41,605 nt of DNA from Piscibacillus salipiscarius JCM 13188. Its GTDB lineage: Bacteria; Bacillota; Bacilli; Bacillales; Alkalibacillaceae. Of this stretch, positions 18,986-28,661 are shown piece by piece (the first letter of the stretch is position 1; every line of letters begins with the position of its first letter). The position numbers were made by a program, and so were the translations under genes. The stretch lies in the NCBI RefSeq assembly GCF_001311865.1, contig NZ_BBCD01000025.1:1-41605 (forward strand), in the 5' to 3' direction. The notes under the pieces are model-generated. The model was not told the DNA's origin, made no database searches, and saw nothing but the letters and a program-made list of their open reading frames with translations.

Positions 18986-19992
18986 TTAATAAATCAACGA
19001 TAAGAAGTCTTCTTCTTCTATTTTTCCTAAATAAAACTGAATATCTAAATCTTTAGTCGCTTCTTGAATAGCGGATCGCTCATATTTGACTCCTTTTAGA
19101 GCATCTTCTAGTTCAGAAACCTCGCCGATTCCGAAGAAGTCACCAAAATGTTTGCATCTTCAATAACTCCTTTTTTAACATCTAAACGAACATCGTATGA
19201 TCCGACGCCTTCAATTCGTTTCGAATGCTGGATGTTAAACTTAGGCGAACGGCCATAGTTCCACTCCCATTTTTGATAGCGATTTTCTGATATCTCGTTA
19301 ATTTTTTTCCAGTCCTCTTCTTTAAGCTCATAGCGAGGTACGTCTTTAACATCTTCCACATCAAAGATATATTTTAATAATACTTCTTTAAACTGGTCCA
19401 TGGTCAATTTGTCATCTAGAAACTCAGAAATATTCGCTACACGGCTGCGTATTGATTTAATCCCTTTAGAACGAATTTTCTCCGACTTAACTTTAAGGGA
19501 TGATACAACATTCTCAACTTCAGAATCAAACATTAACGTTCCATGACTGAACATACGGCCTTTTGTCGTGAACTGTGCATTACCTGAAATTTTACGCCCG
19601 TAAGCAGTTAAGTCATTACGGCCTGATAGTTCTGCGTCCACCCCTAATTTTTGAAGCGCATCGACAACAGGCTGAGTAAACTTTGCGAAATTACTAAAAC
19701 TATCACCTTCATCTTTTGCCAGGAAGCTAAAGTTTAAATTCCCTAAATCATGATAAACTGCTCCCCCACCGGATAGACGACGAACGACCTTGATATTATT
19801 CGCATCAACAAAATCAGTATTTATTTCCTCCACCGTATTCTGGTTACGACCGATGATAATCGATGGGCCATTAACATAGAACAATAGATATTGCTGGTCA
19901 TCACTAATATTTAAGTGATTTAAAACATACTCTTCTATTGCAAGATTAATATATGGATCTGTGATATTTTCGTTATCAATAAAATAGAGCAT
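18986..19992 (-). CDS. lplJ: Lipoate-protein ligase LplJ, frameshifted near the C-terminus
   Basis: Attaches lipoate to the E2 subunits of 2-oxoacid dehydrogenases and to GcvH. The protein starts MLYFIDNENITDPYINLAIE EY and contains IIGRNQNTVEEIN, the ligand-binding RRLSGGGAVYHDLGNLNFSF, GRNDLTAYGRKISGNAQ with the catalytic lysine, and MFSHGTLMF. Near 19150 the frame slips by one base after VIEDA; the correct continuation KHFGDFFGIGEVSELEDALK runs to a stop at 18986, giving 335 residues, near the B. subtilis length. AAAGGAGG precedes the ATG. It lies 56 bases downstream of yhfI and is probably co-transcribed. Confidence 0.93.
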
Positions 19993-20048
19993 TTATGTAT
20001 CCTCCTTTATAGTCTCCTCTTTCATTTTAAATAACTCTACGATTAACT

Positions 20049-20778
20049 TCAATTGTTACGCCACGTCAAGCCTTCTTGAGCTAGTTTAATCGTTCCCGAG
20101 AATTGTTCAGCAGCTTCTAGGTATAGCTGATTCAAATCGCCAAAGTGAGGCAAGTGCGTCAGCCACAATTCTTTGACTCCAGCCGCATGCGCTAGCTTTC
20201 CTACTTCTTCACTTGTCATGTGACCCGCTTTTTGACCATTCATGCCTTTATAAAAACTAGTTTCTGCAATTAGCAGATCAGCTCCACGAGAAAAGTCTTC
20301 TAATTCTTTAAAATAAGCAGTATCAGCTGTATAGATAATAGATTTAAATTCACATTCTATTCTCATGGCATAGCAAGGTTTGGGATGTTTCGTTTTTAAA
20401 AAATTAAACGTAAAGGGACCAATTGACTGACCATTATAGTAAGCTGTTCCGACTGTTGCTTGGTGATTCAGCGTTTGAAATGCTTGCTTGTCATCTTGAT
20501 GCGCATAAATCGGTAACTTACGAGTTCGCTTGCCTAGCTGCTTCTGAACTAAACTTGCGTACTGAAGTGACCCTACGTCTGCAATATGATCATGATGAAA
20601 GTGTGATAGAACAACACCATCTATCTCATCTAACGAGATATAGTTTTGCAATCGAGATAATGCTCCGCTACCCAAGTCAATTATTAATGAGTAGTCGTCA
20701 TGTTTCAACAAATAGCATGACGTTGCTTCATTTTTTTTCTGGATAAGCACCCCAAAAACCAACAATTTTCATTTCCAT
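20049..20778 (-). CDS. yhfI: MBL-fold metallo-hydrolase YhfI, frameshifted at the N-terminus
   Basis: A metallo-beta-lactamase-fold protein of about 242 residues. The metal-binding signature SHFHHDHIADVG is clear, with later ligands around TADTAYF, ETSFYKG, GHMTSEEVG and LTHLPHFG. The layout is close to RNase Z-type and YhfI enzymes; the substrate is not established. The repaired N-terminus reads MEMKIVGFWGAYPEKNEATS: translation from 20778 hits a stop because the A run near 20735-20742 is one base too long. An AGGAGG site precedes 20778. Divergent from yhfH and upstream of lplJ, as in B. subtilis. Confidence 0.88.
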
Positions 20779-20821
20779 ATAGGTCTAACCTCCTATTTTT
20801 GTACTAAAACAGAAAAAGGTG

Positions 20822-20850
20822 TTAACAAATCTGTATTAATACAGTATAGT
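20822..20850 (+). promoter_or_regulatory. yhfH promoter with palindromic operator
   Basis: TTAACA (20822-20827) and TATAGT (20845-20850) with a 17-base spacer form a sigma-A promoter. The spacer contains a perfect 14-bp palindrome CTGTATTAATACAG (20831-20844), a plausible repressor site. The regulator is not identified. Confidence 0.55.
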
Positions 20851-20879
20851 ATTATTAAAAGGACACGAGGAGGAATCTC

Positions 20880-21008
20880 ATGTTAATCTCACCAATGCAG
20901 TTCTTTAGAAATTTACCTAAGAAAAAATGTGCCGCTTGTAAAAAGGAAATGGAAGAGCAAGCCGATTGCTACACAAACAAATGTGAGAAATGCTCAACTA
21001 TTATTTAA
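20880..21008 (+). CDS. yhfH: YhfH family small zinc-ribbon-like protein
   Basis: A 42-residue protein beginning MLISPMQFFRNLPKKKCAAC and ending KCEKCSTII. Two CxxC pairs (CAAC and CEKC) plus a third cysteine (ADCYTNKC) suggest a small zinc ribbon. It matches the YhfH family (PF14149), whose members are about 40-45 residues with FFRNLP-KKC-x-C. The ATG at 20880 follows GAGGAGGAAT. It is divergent from yhfI, as in B. subtilis. Function unknown. Confidence 0.75.
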   Translation: MLISPMQFFRNLPKKKCAACKKEMEEQADCYTNKCEKCSTII

Positions 21009-21074
21009 TAATTACCTGAATCAACAAGATTTAACCAATCCCTCAACATAGAAAAAGCACTTAGATGATTTTAC

Positions 21075-21190
21075 TGAACTATACTCTAAAAAGTGGACAG
21101 TTTAAAAAAGCTAGACAGCTAAAAGATGATCTCGATACTGATTCGGGATCATTTTTTGGCTCTTCAAATTTTTCGTGTCTAGGTTCTTTA
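21075..21190 (-). mobile_element. Remnant of an IS3-family transposase and terminal repeat
   Basis: On the minus strand the frame ending at 21111 reads LDTKNLKSQKMIPNQYRDHL, which resembles the C-terminus of IS3-family OrfB transposases (KLKGMSPVQYR-x-H). Just beyond it the plus strand begins TGAACTATACTCTAAAAAGT GGACAG, like IS3/IS150-type ends (TG...CTAAAAAGT-GACAG). Only about 25 codons survive and no other end was found, so this is a decayed fragment. Confidence 0.5.
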
Positions 21191-21223
21191 CTAAAACTTT
21201 TTAATGACACTTGGGGCTAACCT

Positions 21224-21342
21224 TTCAGGTTTGGCCTTCCCTTTCCGCGGGCGATCCGCGAGCCTTCTCGAACGCCACTACGTATCGTTCTGTGGGGTCT
21301 CGCCTGGCTCGCTTTCCCGCAGGAGTGTCAGGCCAAGCTGAA
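21224..21342. repeat. GC-rich imperfect palindromic repeat element
   Basis: A roughly 120-bp block far richer in G+C than its surroundings, bounded by an inverted repeat (TTCAG..TTGGCC at 21224-21236, GGCCAA.CTGAA at 21331-21342) and containing inner pairs such as CGAGCC/GGCTCG and TTTCCGCGGG versus TTTCCCGCAGG. Elements with the words CCGCGGGCGA, GGGGTCTCGCC and TTTCCCGCAGGAGT are, from memory, dispersed in many Bacillaceae genomes. Short ORFs on either strand are artefacts of the composition. Confidence 0.6.
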
Positions 21343-21482
21343 ATACAAAAAGTAATCAAAATAATAACACGACAATCAATGAATAGTCCGCAACATTTGA
21401 GTTTGATCGAGTAGGTCCGTTTGGTTAGCATTATAATTTGTTTTACTCAATGTTAAACTCCCTCTATCGTTAATTTTAACCA

Positions 21483-21512
21483 GCAGTGGAAATACACTTC
21501 GCTTTCCACTGC
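21483..21512. repeat. Hairpin GCAGTGGAAA / TTTCCACTGC
   Basis: A perfect 10-bp inverted repeat with a 10-base loop (TACACTTCGC) in the non-coding stretch between yhfH and hemY. No T run follows on either strand. It may belong to the same repeat family as the GC-rich block nearby. Confidence 0.55.
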
Positions 21513-21596
21513 GATATACGAACTACTTCCTTGATAAAGCGTCCTAGTTACGATTAAATTCATTATAACAGTGATAGTTAAATAACATAGTAAACC

Positions 21597-21638
21597 CCAG
21601 TTAGGGACTTTTTTTTAACCAGTCCACTAACTGGGGTA
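21597..21638. terminator. Hairpin downstream of hemY, probable terminator
   Basis: CCCCAGTTAG (21597-21606) pairs with CTAACTGGGG (21629-21638), with an inner GGACT/AGTCC stem around a T8 loop. It lies 30 bases after the hemY stop. The T tail on the minus strand is weak, so efficiency is uncertain. Confidence 0.5.
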
Positions 21639-21667
21639 TAGTTCATACATCAAGAAGCTTTTTCTAG

Positions 21668-23051
21668 TTAATTCATCTTCTGTTTAATTTGTTGTACAAC
21701 AGACTTTGCTTGTTTGATGCAATCTGGTAACCCGACACCTCTATATGAAGCACCAGCAACATAGACATTTGGAAGGTGTTCGGCAAGTTTATTTTCAAGT
21801 GTTTCTAAGCGATCTAAGTGACCAACAGTATACTGTGGCATTGCGTTATGCCATCTCGAGACCACTTTAAACAAAGGTGGTTTATTAATCTCCATTATCG
21901 TTTGCAGATCTTTAAGTACAATTTGTTCAATCTCTTCATTCGATTTTTCAAGAACTTCTTCGTCACCAGGTTTTCCTACATACGCTCGAACTAGAATGTG
22001 TCCTTCTGGTGTTGTATGAGGCCATTTTTATGAGTCCAAGTACAAGCTGTAATTCGATATTGCTCTTTTCGAGATACCACAAACCCTGTCCCATGAGGAA
22101 GATATCAATGGCATCCTTTTCAAATGCTAGAGCAACATTTGCAACAGATGTACTTTTAGCATCGGAAAAGTCATGAATAAAATCATACTGACTAAAGATT
22201 TTCTCAGTTACACGGTGCGGAGTTGTCATAATGATGTCATCTGCTTCAATTGGTTCATTCTGATGTTCAATATGCACCGTATAAGAATCATTCTTTTTCT
22301 CAATGTGAGTGACACGTTGATTTAAGTTTATGGATTCTTGAGGCAATTCAGCTTTAATCTGATTGACAATGGTTTGAAGCCCTGACTTCAACGTCATAAA
22401 TTGACCTTGCTGATTTTTCTTATTCGTTTGATTATCTGACTCCCGTAAACCTTTAATCAAGCTTTTATGATTAGCTTCTACTTCTTTAAAATGAGGGAAC
22501 GTCGCATTTAAGCTTAAGTAATCAATATCTCCTGCATAAATACCCGAGATTAATGGATGTATTAAGCGGTCAACGACTTGATTGCCTAATCTGCGTCTAA
22601 AGAAATGACCAACAGATTGATCCCCGTTCTCTTCAGATCGACCTATTATTAAATCATTAAAAGCAGCTACTTTACCCCTTATAGAAAATAAAGATGATCT
22701 TAAAAATGGCTTCCATTCAAGAGGGATCCCCATTTTAGAGCCTTTTGGGATTGGGTGAAGTCTGTCTTGAGATAAGATAAACGCCTGGCCTGTCGCATTT
22801 CGAACTAATTCATCATCTAACCCTAAATCCTGGACAAGCTGTTTGGCATCTACTTTTCTTTCTAAGAAGGAATCCGGCCCTCGTTCAATGGTGAAACCGT
22901 CTTTTTTAAGGGTATCTATTTTACCACCTAGACGATCTGTTGCCTCGATTAAGGTCACATCAATGTTATGAGATTGTTTAGTCAAATAATAAGCGGCGGT
23001 AAGCCCCGTTATGCCTCCGCCGATTATGACAACTCGCTTACGTTCTTGCAT
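21668..23051 (-). CDS. hemY: Coproporphyrinogen III oxidase HemY (CgoX), frameshifted
   Basis: FAD-dependent oxidase converting coproporphyrinogen III to coproporphyrin III in the Gram-positive heme branch. The N-terminus VVIIGGGITGLTAAYYL is the dinucleotide-binding motif, followed by ERGPDSFL, HPLISGIYAGD and TLKSGLQTIV. The C-terminal fragment has VVSRWHNAMPQYTVGHLDRL and the second FAD block VYVAGASYRGVGLPDCIKQA. Between about 22110 and 21975 the frame slips at least twice; correct phases give GISKREQYRITACTWTHKNG and VRAYVGKPGDEEVLEKSNEE, which match HemY. About 461 residues when repaired. Last gene of hemE-hemH-hemY, 10 bases after hemH. Confidence 0.93.
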
Positions 23052-23061
23052 GGAACAACGC

Positions 23062-23990
23062 CTAGCCTTTCAATGTATCTAGTACGACTTTTGATAAGGT
23101 ACTTATAAACTTTGGATGTGTATTTGGCATCTCAGGTCGATAGTATGAGGCCTGAATATCATCGCATACATCTTTACATTCTACATCATTGTCGTATAAC
23201 ACTTCTAAGTGGTCTGATACGAAGCCGACTGGTGCATATACAAATGCTTGATAGCCTTTCTGTTCAAATAAATCGCGAGTTAAATCCTGGACATCTGGAC
23301 CTAACCAAGGCTCTGGAGTGTTTCCTTCACTTTGCCAGCCAATTTCGTAATCCTTAATTCCTGCTCCTTTCGCAATTAAGTCAGCAGTTTCTTTCAGTTG
23401 ATCTGGATATGGGTCACCATCTTGAATAATTTTTTCCGGAAGACTGTGTGCCGATACAACTAAGCATGCATTGTCTCGGTCTTCTTCAGGCATTGAACCG
23501 TAGACCTTATTCACTTGCTCGACCCAGTAATCAATAAAACCAGGCTCATTGTACCAATCAACGACAGATTTCAGTTCGATTCCGTGTTTAGCTGCTTCCT
23601 CCTTTGCTCTACCATTATAAGATTTAATACTAAAAGTAGAATAATGAGGTGCTAATACAATACTAACCGCTTCTTTAATACCGTCTTTTGCCATTTGCTG
23701 AACAGCATCTTCAATGAATGGATCGATATGTTTTAAACCAAGATAGAGTTTAAACTGCACGTCGTCTTGTACTTCATTAAGTTTAGCTTCTAGGGCTTCA
23801 CCTTGTTCCCTAGTAATTCTAGCTAGTGGTGAAATACCACCAATGGCTTCATACCGACTACGCAGGTCTTCTATTGCTTCTTCACTTGGTTTTCTTCCAT
23901 GACGAATATGAGTGTAATAGCGTTCTAAATCTTCTTCCTTATATGGCGTACCATAGGCCATAACGAGTAATCCTATTTTTTGGTTGCCAT
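23062..23990 (-). CDS. hemH: Coproporphyrin ferrochelatase HemH (CpfC), frameshifted at the start
   Basis: Inserts Fe2+ into coproporphyrin III. Motifs: [36 protein letters not shown], the iron-site histidine in [13 protein letters not shown], and [19 protein letters not shown] with the conserved glutamate. The in-frame start upstream at 24030 lies within hemE. The better start is the ATG at 23990 after an ideal AAAGGAGATGAC site: it reads MATKK and meets a stop because the A run at 23975-23981 is one base short; with seven A it reads [16 protein letters not shown] and gives 309 residues, the usual length. Confidence 0.93.
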
Positions 23991-24004
23991 GATTGTCATC
24001 TCCT

Positions 24005-25038
24005 TTATTTCGCTGAGTACTCATGTACAAAGTGTGATAATCGTTTCAGTGTCTCTGGCTGCACATCCGGGAATACGCCGTGCCCAAGATTAAATACATA
24101 ACCTCCATCTTGAGCTTTTGCTTGATCTAGAATCTCTTTAGTTCGAGACTCAATAACATCCCAATCTGCAAGTAAAATAGCTGGATCTAAATTTCCTTGA
24201 AGAGTCTTGGTAATTCCCATATTACGTGCTTCTGTAATTGACGTTCTCCAATCAAGACCAACTGTTGAAACAGGCAAGTCATTAAACTCGAGTAATAAAT
24301 GGTTGGCACCAATACCGAATAGAATAGTTGGAACATTCTCTTCTTTTAAAGCCTTAAAAATTTTCTCCATTGTAGGCTTGATAAACTGCCTATAATCAGG
24401 CGCACTAACAGCACCTACCCATGAGTCAAAATTTGAATGGCTTTTGCTCCAGCTTTAACTTGAGCCTTGGTATAGGTAATCACTAAGTCAGCTAACTTGT
24501 CCATTAAAGCAAACCATGTTTCGGGGTCACCGTACATCATTGCCTTAGTTTTATTGTATTGCTTTGAAGGGCCACCTTCAATCATATAGCTTGCTAATGT
24601 AAAAGGGGCACCACTAAAACCGATTAGAGGAACATTTAATTTTTCCTTAGTTAAAATTTTAATCGTATCTAATACATAAGGAATATGTTGTTCAGGTTCT
24701 AGCTCTCCTAAACGTTCAATATCAGATTTACTTCGAATCGGTTGTTCAATCACTGGGCCGATTCCTTTCTTAATTTCGACATCAACTCCAATAGGCGGCA
24801 GTGGAGACATAATGTCTTTGTATAAAATAGCTGCATCTGTGTTGTAATTCACAACAGGTAACTCAGTGACATAAGCACAAAGTTCCGGTTGATGAGTAAT
24901 TTCAAACAGTGAGTATTTCTCTTTTAATTTACGATATTCTGGCTGCGAGCGCCCCGCTTGACGCATAAACCAAACTGGAGCGTAATCTGTTTTCTCACCA
25001 TTATACGCATTTAAAATGGTATCATTAAATTCTTTCAT
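24005..25038 (-). CDS. hemE: Uroporphyrinogen decarboxylase HemE, frameshifted
   Basis: Decarboxylates uroporphyrinogen III to coproporphyrinogen III. The N-terminal signature [20 protein letters not shown] and the central block [17 protein letters not shown] are diagnostic. After AIQI the frame slips (about 24425-24432): one additional T gives [20 protein letters not shown], and the C-terminal part [23 protein letters not shown] and [15 protein letters not shown] follows. Repaired length 344 residues. First gene of the heme operon, with GAAAGGTGA ahead of the ATG; the hemH ribosome binding site overlaps its stop. Confidence 0.94.
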
Positions 25039-25100
25039 CTAATTCACCTTTCATTCTCGACCATTTAATCCATTACCACTATATAAGAAAATAGGGCTAG

Positions 25101-25153
25101 TGTATAGCAATCTGCTGGAATTGTCATCAATTTGCCCAATCTTATTGGACAAA
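25101..25153 (-). promoter_or_regulatory. hemE promoter with upstream palindrome
   Basis: On the minus strand TTGATG (25130-25125), an 18-base spacer and TATACA (25106-25101) resemble a sigma-A promoter. Directly upstream of the -35 box is an inverted repeat, TTTGTCCAAT-AAG-ATTGGGCAAA (25153-25131, one wobble), without a T tail, so more like a protein-binding site than a terminator. Confidence 0.45.
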
Positions 25154-25159
25154 TTTTGA

Positions 25160-27328
25160 CTAAAAAGCTCGGCTTTCATTAGAACGCTGACCAGAATAAT
25201 CATTAAGAGGATTAACAGGCACAACATAATAAGTAGGATTACGAATGTAATCAACTTGGTTGTCTATATAGCGACCTTTACCTTTCACGGTTCCAACGTG
25301 CTCATGCTTACCGTTAACAATTTTGTAAATGTGGTATTCAATTCGCTCATCTTCACTCGCAGTCCACGTTAATTCTACAAATAATCCATCAAATAAACCA
25401 AATGAAAACTCTGCTTCAAAATCATTTATTTGTGGTAACCTAACTGGTTTTTGTAAATCCTCAACACCATCTGGCACATTAAACTCAGTTGGAAAATCAT
25501 GAACTGAATCAAGTTTGGTTAAGATGGTACTTGACAATTGAGTCGCTAATGCACTTCCACTTGTTAAATAATGCTGCTCATTACTTTGATCATATCCAAT
25601 CCAAGTAGCAATCGTATATTTTGGGTTAAATCCTACAAACCAGGAATCCTTGTATCCACTTTCAACATAAGGATGCTGTGTTGAACCGGTTTTTCCGGCT
25701 AAACTCTTAGGGTACTGGCTACCACTAGCTGTCCCGTTTGACACAACCGCCTCCAGCATTCTAGTTAAGTACCAGGAAGTTTGCTTTGAAAATAATCGCT
25801 TTGGTTCTTCACGTTTCGCCTCTAATTCATCTCCGTGCCGGTCTTTAATGTTCAGGACTGCGTGAGGATCTATATAAAACCTTCATCATAAAAGTACGAT
25901 AAGCTGCAGCCATTTGTAATGGGGTTAACCCTTTTTCTAAACCTCCTAATGCAATCGATAATCCTTCATCTTTCATTTGATAACCAATATTCTCTAAATA
26001 ACTCTTACCTGTCTCAACTCCAATTTCGTTTAAAACAGATACAGCTGTTGTATTTTTGATTTTCTTAGCGCATCATATAAAGTAATTTTCCCTTCGTAAA
26101 CTTCATCATGATTGTGAGGTTCATAACCGTCATAATTTTTAACTTCATCATTTAATAATGTATAAGGGCTATAATAACTTTCTTCTAATGCAGGCCCATA
26201 GACTACAAGAGGTTTAATCGTTGAGCCCGGCTGCCTTTTCACCTTAACGCGGTTTAAATCTCCTCGGTTATACTGCCTGCCACCTAATGCAGCACGAATC
26301 ACACCCGTTTGTTGGTCTAGCATAACGACAGCTGCTTGTGTGTTATCTTTTGATCCCTTGAAATACTCTTCCTTTTGTAACTCTTGATAGGCGATTTGTT
26401 GTGCATGTTTGTCTAATCCAACAGTTATGTCGTAGCCACCTGTGTAAATCTCGTTTTTAGATAAATGATAACCTTGTTCAATTTCTTCAACAACTAGGTC
26501 TATATAACTGTTAAGCCACTGATTTTCTTCTTGTTTTCCAATCTCTAATCCTAATGTCTTTCCTGTAGTTTGATTTAGCTTCTCAGCCGTAATCATGTCC
26601 AAATTATACATACGCTCTAATACGAGGTTTCGTCTTTCTAAAGTGATTTCTTTATTTTTAATTGGCGAAAAACGATTAGGAGCTTTAGGCATAGCTGCTA
26701 ACATAGCGCTTTCTGATAAAGTTAATTCATCGACAGATTTAGAGAAAAAATATTGTGATGCCGCTTCAATGCCGTACAACCCATGACCAAAATAGATTTC
26801 GTTTAAATAGTATTCTAAAATTTCATCTTTCGTTTTAACGCGCTCAAGATAAATAGCGCCCATGACCTCTTTAGTTTTTCGCATCCAAGACTTCTCGTTG
26901 GTTAATTCAACATTTTTGACGAGTTGCTGAGTAATCGTACTCGCCCCTTCTGCCTTGCTCCATGTTATTAGATCTCTAGATACCGCGCGTGCCACAGCAA
27001 AAAAATCTACACCTGCATGGTCATAAAAACGGTGATCCTCAATGGCAATAAATGCCTCTTGAACATGCTCCGGTATATCACCAATCGGTACATACGTGCG
27101 ATTTTCATCGTATAACTTTATTATTTCTTCTCCGTCCTCAGTTAATAAGACGGTTGATTCCGATAACACAAAATTTTTCTCATCAACAACAAAACGTCCT
27201 CCAAGTAGGATAAAAGCGTAACCCATTACCGTGAGAACAAATAATGCTATAATACTGTATACAAACCACTTTAAACGTGGAAACTTGTCATTGAATGGCT
27301 TGAGCTTGATCCACTTCAAATTAGCCAC
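25160..27328 (-). CDS. pbpF: Class A penicillin-binding protein PbpF, frameshifted
   Basis: Bifunctional peptidoglycan synthase of about 720 residues. One N-terminal membrane span (FVYSIIALFVLTVMGYAFIL) leads into a GT51 glycosyltransferase: EAFIAIEDHRFYDHAGVDFF, EGASTITQQLVKN, YLNEIYFGHGLYGIEAASQY FF. The transpeptidase has its active-site serine in KRQPGSTIKPLV and the KTG box in SLAGKTGSTQHP. Two slips, near 26050 (SKNTTAVSVLNEIGVE restores phase) and near 25875 (FYIDPHAVLNIKDRHG), cancel out. The C-terminus after the transpeptidase is a short beta-rich extension. It may start at GTG 27328 or, with better spacing from GAGGTGG, TTG 27319. pbpF next to hemEHY and hmoB is the B. subtilis order. 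Confidence 0.93.
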
Positions 27329-27437
27329 CTCATCTTACTATTCATTATGTATTAGTTTATCTCAAACTTTCTACATTATAGTACATCTTGTGAAAGACTT
27401 GAAAATAAAGACTTTATGAAGGAATGGTGAACTTTTT

Positions 27438-27926
27438 ATGAAGAAATTATGGTTAACGCATGGTACAAGAGATTTTTTACTATCGCTTAGAGACAAGAAT
27501 GAAAGTTTAATTGTTATGGAAGAACTTGATGGGGATGCCAAAGCAGTCATTGAAGGCGAGGAGCAGCATGTATTAAAAGAGCCTCGGGAATATGAGATTG
27601 TAGAAGAAATTGGTGAACTCAAACAATATGGATACATGGTGTTAAATAATATTCCCGTTACTTCTGAGGGCGGGCCAATTCTAGAGGATAAGTTCAAACA
27701 GCGGTCAGGGAGCATTGAATCAGCTGAAGGATTTGAAGCATTCAGAATTCTGCGTCCAACTAGAGACAATACGTACATTATTTTAACTCAGTGGAAGCAT
27801 GTCGACGACTTTATGCAGTGGAAAAATTCTCAGGATTTCAAGAAGTCTCATGCCAACCAAGAACAAAAGCCAAGTTACGTGAGCGGCCATTCTTATGTCA
27901 CGCAACTTGATGTAATCGAGCCTTAA
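27438..27926 (+). CDS. hmoB: Heme-degrading monooxygenase HmoB (YhgC)
   Basis: An intact 162-residue protein with an antibiotic-biosynthesis-monooxygenase (ABM) fold in the C-terminal half: FKQRSGSIESAEGFEAFRIL and ILTQWKHVDDFMQWKNSQDF, ending SHSYVTQL-like. This matches B. subtilis YhgC/HmoB, which breaks down heme and releases iron. It is divergent from pbpF and the heme synthesis genes, the conserved position of yhgC. A loose GAAGGAATGGTG site precedes the ATG; a terminator follows at 27934. Confidence 0.85.
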   Translation: MKKLWLTHGTRDFLLSLRDKNESLIVMEELDGDAKAVIEGEEQHVLKEPREYEIVEEIGELKQYGYMVLNNIPVTSEGGPILEDKFKQRSGSIESAEGFEAFRILRPTRDNTYIILTQWKHVDDFMQWKNSQDFKKSHANQEQKPSYVSGHSYVTQLDVIEP

Positions 27927-27933
27927 ACTTTAT

Positions 27934-27977
27934 AAAAGGGTGTCCAGAAGTCATTAGAAAAAGGACACCCTTTTTTT
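27934..27977 (+). terminator. Terminator of hmoB
   Basis: GGGTGTCC (27938-27945) pairs with GGACACCC (27963-27970), extended by flanking A and T, and is followed by seven T. The flanking A run may also serve the converging liaR transcript. Confidence 0.85.
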
Positions 27978-28006
27978 ATATTTGCATCGTTAGTCATTCA
28001 AGCATA

Positions 28007-28650
28007 TTATGTCGATTCTTTCATAAGCCCATTCCGATGTGCGTAAACAGCGGCTTGCGTTCGATCCTGAACATCTAGCTTACTTAAAATATTACTTACA
28101 TGCGTTTTTACTGTCTTAATGCCTATAAATAATTTCTCACTAATTTCATTGTTTGTAAGACCATTACCAATGCAAATGAGTACTTCTAATTCCCTCTCGG
28201 TTAACATTTCATGGGGGTGACGTTCTGGTGTTCTAATGCGATTCATCATTGCTCCGGCAACCTTTGGTTCAATCACATTTTCACCTTTTGCAGCCTTTTT
28301 GATCGCTAGAGCAATTTCATCTGCAGAAGACGTTTTAAGCATATAACTAAAAGCTCCTGCCTCGAGTGCCGGAAACACTTTCTCGTCATCATAGTAACTC
28401 GTTAAGATAATTATTCTAATATCTGGCTGTGCTTTCATAATTAGATCAGTTGCTTCAATCCCAGTTCCATGATCCATAATCAAGTCCATTAAGATGACAT
28501 CAGGATTCAATTCTTTAGCTAGCTTAGCTCCATCAAATCCACTAGATGCTTCACCAACACGTCGATGTCATCTTCAGTCATTAAATAAGTAATAATTCCT
28601 TTACGCACAACATCATGATCATCTACTACTAATACTTTAATGGGTTCCAT
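28007..28650 (-). CDS. liaR: Response regulator LiaR, frameshifted
   Basis: NarL/LuxR-type response regulator of the cell-envelope stress system. The receiver domain starts MEPIKVLVVDDHDVVRKGII with the acidic pair, and has the phospho-aspartate in PDVILMDLIMDHGTG. The C-terminal LuxR helix-turn-helix LTERELEVLICIGNGLTNNE ISEKLFIGIKTVKTHVSNIL is intact. The frame slips near 28557; the correct phase gives GEASSGFDGAKLAKELNPDV. 214 residues when repaired. ATG at 28650 with AGGAG; 12 bases downstream of liaS. Confidence 0.9.
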
Positions 28651-28661
28651 ACACATCACTC

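Noticed and set aside
21211..21431. Overlapping ORFs of about 67 residues on both strands of the GC-rich block
   Set aside because: They arise from the composition of the palindromic repeat, have no ribosome binding site and resemble common false gene calls on this repeat type.
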